Shown here in pieces: positions 59,592 to 64,000 of a stretch of DNA of 64,000 nt. Positions within the stretch are counted from its first letter, which is position 1. The number at the start of each line of letters is the position of its first letter. Origin of the DNA: Polytrichum commune (lineage: Eukaryota > Streptophyta > Polytrichopsida > Polytrichales > Polytrichaceae); NCBI GenBank assembly GCA_950295325.1, contig OX485809.1, positions 39,589,081-39,653,080 on the forward strand, read 5' to 3'. The notes under the pieces were generated by a model. That model did no database searches. It was not told the origin of the DNA and saw only the letters and a list, made by a program, of their open reading frames with translations. The position numbers and the translations under genes are program-made.

Positions 59592-61527
59592 ATGCAGGCG
59601 TGGTATAGACTCCCATTTCGCAGCTCACAACCTAATAAGTTTGAGTTGCTGACATCGTTTCATCAAATTCAGGTGAGTCGAGAAGTGGCCTGTGTGGGTA
59701 CAGGCCAAGGAGTTCATGGCTTATTCAATAACTCACTTTCAAATCAACGCTTCCCTACACCAAAAAGGACAAATCAATCAAGGGAGGTACCGACACGAAC
59801 CTCGGAAGTGGTATCAAATTGTTTGAGGTCTTCCGCCGATCAGTTTGCCATCAATGGGGCACTGTCTATCCCACAAGCTGAACTTTGTGCAACCAATGCA
59901 GAATGTGTCACTGTTGCTCAGCTCGGGTCTGTAGAAGGCTTGGCCAAATGGTTGGAGGCACGATTACCCCCTGGGAAAAATTCTATCAGTTCATGGGGAG
60001 TTGTTCCGTGTACCAAGCATTTGGAAAATCTTTGGACGGAACTAGTTGATGGCGAGATTTCGTTGGAGGACTCACAGCCGCCCAAGCGGACGGTGCATGT
60101 TGCAAGTGTGAAGGTGCAAAATGAAGCAGGTCTCTATTTGATCGAGTCTCACCAGGTAAATTTGTCAATGCCTGCTCCATACTTCTTAGACCATGGAGTT
60201 ATCCTTTAACTCAATGGGAATTTTTATCGGGAGTTGGTCTCCTTTGATTTTTCATTGTTTGTTTTGCATGAAATATCAATCATTTCTGTCTACTCATGGT
60301 GCATTCTTGGAGGTGGTGTTTGAATCTGAATGAAGAGGAACCTTTTTCAGTTTATTGAGGACCAAACTCAGCACCTCTTGGCATGCCAAAATAAACTTGA
60401 CTCTCAATGAGCCAATATAGAATGTTCTTTGCCCAAACCTCCACACTACCTCCAAGCATGCACCACAAACTTGTTGAAAATGCAAAGGTGTTGTATGCAA
60501 ATCAACCAACTCGCAATGAAAAGTTGTATTTAGAGAAAACTCTCATATTTATTGTGACTTCTTTCTTTGTGTCTTTTGCTTCTGGTATGGTGTTTGTATT
60601 CTTGGGAAAGTGGACTGTTTCTTTTTAACAAGGTTTGCACTAAGATATGTGGGCCTTATGTGGTCACTCTTCTTAATTGGATACCTGTATTTAATGGTAC
60701 ATGGTAAGGCTAGTAGTTAATTACAGAGACAAGAAAGACACTTATCACATTGAGATTGAACTTTGTGCTCAAAACATGCCCTATCACCTCTTATAACTTC
60801 AATTATGAAACTTGAAATGACAATGTGCGCGATTCATCTCAATTTCCAAGTGAATACCTGAGCCAACCCAACGGTCAAAAATGTCCTTAGAATTTTGAAG
60901 TACCCACAATAGGGCCACATATGCTAGTATGCCCTTTTGCAAATTTCATGAAAACATGCATAGAAGCCCCCCTCCCAGAAGGTTTTTGTACATCCATGGA
61001 TATGCTATGCATTAAAGAGAATGTTCTCCTGATCTAACATTTTTTTCCATATGTGGGTATATCAGGAGATGGCCGATGGAAGATCAAGGCCAAGGAACCG
61101 ACCACTTGCGGAAAAGATGCGTCCAGGTGAAAATGTTGAAGATGCATGCCGGCGAGGTGTATTCGAAGAGCTTGGACCTGAGATGGGTGCACGGAACAGG
61201 GTGGAGATTATATTAGAATCGTATGATCGCGAAGAGCAAGAACGAGACTCATGTTCATACCCAGGGTTGTTGACACGCTATGTTTTACATACAATGGTTG
61301 CTTCCGTCACAGGCCTACCTAATACTGATTTCTCCACACTGGAGAATGAAGGGCACCATCCAATGAATGGAGCTCCTCATAGCAATGGAGCAGCAACCAA
61401 TGGATCCGCAACAAATGGCGCGTTATCAACCAATGGGTGCAACAAGGGTTCTGGAGTAGGGGTTAAGACCCATTTTTGGCGATGGGTGACTGAAGCTGAA
61501 TTAGTAGATATTTTGAGTAGAAGATAG
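59592..61527 (+). CDS. Nudix-like hydrolase-family protein, two exons recognised
   Basis: Exons 59592-60155 and 61066-61527 join in phase 0 (donor after SHQ, acceptor before EMADGR) to give 341 aa. The N-terminal ~160 residues include a conserved-looking block (SVEGLAKWLEARLPPGKNS, SWGVVPCTKHLENLWTEL). The Nudix-type fold runs from about 164 (RTVHVASVKV) to the C-terminus (VKTHFWRWVTEAELVDIL). The Nudix helix is GENVEDACRRGVFEELG at residues 209-225: E210, R218, E222, E223 and G225 match the GX5EX7REUXEEXGU signature, but the first Gly position (204) is Glu and the Glu after Arg (219) is Gly. The metal-binding EE pair is kept, so activity is possible but altered. Residues ~290-325 form an N/G-rich linker (NGAATNGSATNGALSTNG). 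Nudix enzymes cleave nucleoside diphosphates linked to another group; the substrate here is unknown. The start is uncertain: CAG before GTGAGTCGA at 59673 could be an acceptor used by an upstream exon. Confidence 0.75.
60196..60424 (+). repeat. 230-bp repeat shared with the FAM21 intron (copy 2)
   Basis: Lies 41 bp after the exon 1 donor of the Nudix-like gene and parallels 8290-8519 in the same orientation. Similarity is moderate with small indels. Confidence 0.7.
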
Positions 61528-64000
61528 TGTGGACAAATGTTAGTCTGGAAAATTGATAGGTTCGTGCAATGAGTCAACAATGCAGATCAGCTGATTTGTT
61601 TTTCTGGTTATGTAGGAACAGTATGACAATAATAATAAGTACAAGAATCTGAATTCTTAGCGGGTACTGTGGATGAGGCATTGTGTTCACCGTCATTGTA
61701 ATAAGGCAGGTTTAAAGAGGCATCCATCAATCATGGGTTCCATTGAGTAAGCTCAAAATTTGCATTTAGTGAACGCAACAGTTTCTCGTGGTGCACTCCA
61801 GTTCCATGTGGATGACCACTTTTCAACTTCATGTGTGTACTGGAAACAGAATGTCCTGTCCAGTGGCGGCTATGACACTATTTCGGTGAGATTTGTGCAA
61901 ATTGTGCGACAATATGTCCTAGGAGAAATTTGATTTCACACATGATTGCAACAAGGAAGCTATGCACAAGTGTGAGTTTCTAATCTGTAGCAATTGATGG
62001 ATGTGTGTAGCTGTCAAGATAACTGAGTGGACCGCCAATTTTTGGCAGACAATTTCTTGTGTAGTAGAGCTGGATTTTAGTTTTCTTGGATTAGGTAGCT
62101 TTCCCCACATAAGGTTTTCATTTCCTCCATGGTATATGTGTCAAACTAACATTTACCAACATTCATTCCCACTTTCTGTACATTTTTAGAATTTCATGAT
62201 TGGCACTCATTTGCACTCCCACTTACAATGATTGACAGAATATCTTGTGTGATGATATCCAAGAGTTTGTACCAATAACATTTCAAAGTCTATCAATTAG
62301 AGTTGTCGAAATCTAATGAAGCCAAGTCCTTGTTGCCAAGCAATGTGTATATACACTGGGTTCAATTTGGAATATTAAATAACGTAAATATACGGTAAAC
62401 GGTGATTTGAATATTGTGCCACATTATTCAGGGATGGACTAGAGGAAGTGGTAAAGAATACAAGTTGTTCCTTGAAAATTAGTTCCGTTTTTTCGTATAG
62501 GCAAGTAAGGCAAACCCCCGGTATATACATTGGTGTCTTCTTCATGTGAAGATCAATATATCCTACTCTGCACATCAAACGATGAACTCAATTACACCCA
62601 GAAATGATCGCAAGGTAGTGTACCAGCACCAATCCGACTAGTCGTTCCATCCCACCTCACTCCATCCATGACGGACCAAGCATTTTTTGTAATAACTAAT
62701 TTGGGCCATTTTACCTAGTTTCTAACCTGTTTAATTTTGCGATGTAAGACATACACTTCTAAGCTGGAGGTGTACATTGGAAACTCCGAGGCTCCCGTAA
62801 AGAAATCCAGTGAAAGCATTTGGAGATTACCCACCGAAGTACTATTACTCGATATGTTCAATACCGACACCTTCAGCCCATTATTTCTTAACTTGGTCTG
62901 GCTATCGGGTAGATTGCAATAGTGCATGGAATTTTCCTCCATGTCGTTGTGAATATGACTGCTGCTTATGATACAAGCTTGTGACTTGCTTATTGTATAA
63001 TCGTATGGCTTGGTTATGACACAAGCATATGACGACAATTGTGTACCTGAAATTGTATGCCACTTTCACAGTAAGTACGAGCGTAAATTTCGAGTCACCT
63101 GATGTTGATTTTGCCTCGTTTGCTCAAACGAAAGGGTTGCAGAGCAGAGTAAGAAACCAAACCATTCCTATTGCACCAGCTCATACGAAGCTGTTTATCA
63201 ACATTACAGCCTGTAATCAGTATGTTGGTGCACGTAATGGGACATCCAAAACCACATCTAGTGTGTGCTTATGAAGCACAGATTTTCCCTCCAAGAGTCG
63301 AACAAAGATGGGTATATGACTCACCCTCGTGCCATTGAAGGAACCTCTAAAATGTTGCAACCGCGTATAAGAAGCACACATGGCACCGCATGCTACCTTT
63401 TTAGGATGCAGAAACATCATAATACATTGCAGCTCAAGTCGACGACATTCTTATTCAAAAAGAATGAGACAGCCGTTGACAGATCATAGCAAACGCATAA
63501 ATACCACCAGTACTCGAATGACGAATCGGATTCAGCATATCTGGCCCCTCATTGAAGTGAACACCAACGACAGGATGAGCACATAAGCAAAGACCATTGT
63601 AATCTATGCACAGATAAAAGCTATGGTTGCCATTCCATCCCTTCTAGAGAACATGGGGCACCTAGCAGAACTGAGTGCAAGAAACGTCATCAGAAACAAA
63701 CACAACAAACAACATTTTCTTAGAACTGATGTAGAACCCCGCAACTGGCATCTTGTTCAACTTGAAAGTATGAGAGGGATGGCATATGAGATGGTGGCCG
63801 TATGAGGCCACACAGCATCACATGCATGTCATCTCAAACATTCAGAACCAAAATGCATCAGATCCATAGAGACTTTACTAATAGCAGATGCTGAAAAATC
63901 TTAAAAAACACAAGACAGATTCCGCAACCGATCACGTCAAGACAGAAGCACATTTCGAAACCACGAACTCGTGAAGATAGGTTCATATCGCGTCGCCACA
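61528..64000. other. 3' flank of the Nudix-like gene and unassigned sequence
   Basis: No supported gene. A minus-strand frame at 62715-63038 includes LKVSVLNISSNSTSVG, faintly like a leucine-rich repeat, but one short stretch is not enough to annotate. A plus-strand frame at 63623-63805 has no recognisable features. The final 400 bp show no features. Confidence 0.45.

Noticed and set aside
62715-63038. Leucine-rich-repeat receptor fragment on the minus strand
   Set aside because: Only about one repeat-length stretch is suggestive; no second repeat with the right 24-residue spacing was visible.

Overview
The window is nuclear DNA from a land plant. It carries GT-AG spliced genes, two dirigent-type secreted proteins, a BTB/NPH3 protein, a LEA-like protein with a plastid transit peptide, and a eukaryotic tRNA-Val. 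Gene density is low: six protein genes in 64 kb, separated by AT-rich, repeat-filled DNA. A FAM21 (WASHC2) homologue, not a known part of the well-studied flowering-plant actin machinery, leads me to favour a non-seed plant, most likely a bryophyte. That placement is inference. Everything was read by eye; no database was searched.

Layout. 1-1.7 kb: no gene. 1.8-10.5 kb (+): a 12-exon gene encoding a 1150-residue FAM21-like subunit of the WASH complex; its introns hold several repeat blocks. 11.9-12.9 kb (+): a two-exon plastid LEA-like gene with G-box and DRE-core motifs upstream. 14.5-18.4 kb (-): a five-exon BTB/NPH3 gene, followed on its 5' side by about 1.5 kb of degenerate tandem repeats. 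20-37 kb: no intact gene; it holds a TIR element with a nested fold-back, a minisatellite, a decayed CENP-B/pogo-type transposase split by a MITE, and a Harbinger-like MITE. 37.7-39.5 kb and 50.1-51.3 kb (-): two paralogous dirigent genes sharing one intron position. Between and after them lie second copies of both MITE families, a pogo/Tigger remnant and a 1.4 kb non-autonomous hAT element with a perfect 8-bp target duplication. 57.3 kb (+): tRNA-Val(UAC). 59.6-61.5 kb (+): a two-exon gene for a Nudix-like protein with a degenerate Nudix box. 61.5-64 kb: no supported gene.

The genes look functionally unrelated: endosomal actin regulation, desiccation protection, BTB/NPH3 signalling or ubiquitin-ligase adaptor work, cell-wall phenolic coupling, and nucleotide-type hydrolysis. 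There is no operon-like logic. Joining my exons gave open frames with matching splice phases for all five multi-exon genes whose full length I could follow. The N-terminus of the Nudix-like gene is less certain.

The most informative observations are the FAM21 homologue, the MITE that split a transposase leaving a dateable 8-bp duplication, the inverted pair of 511/512-bp Harbinger-like MITEs, the exact hAT boundaries, and a 230-bp sequence shared between introns of the FAM21-like and Nudix-like genes.
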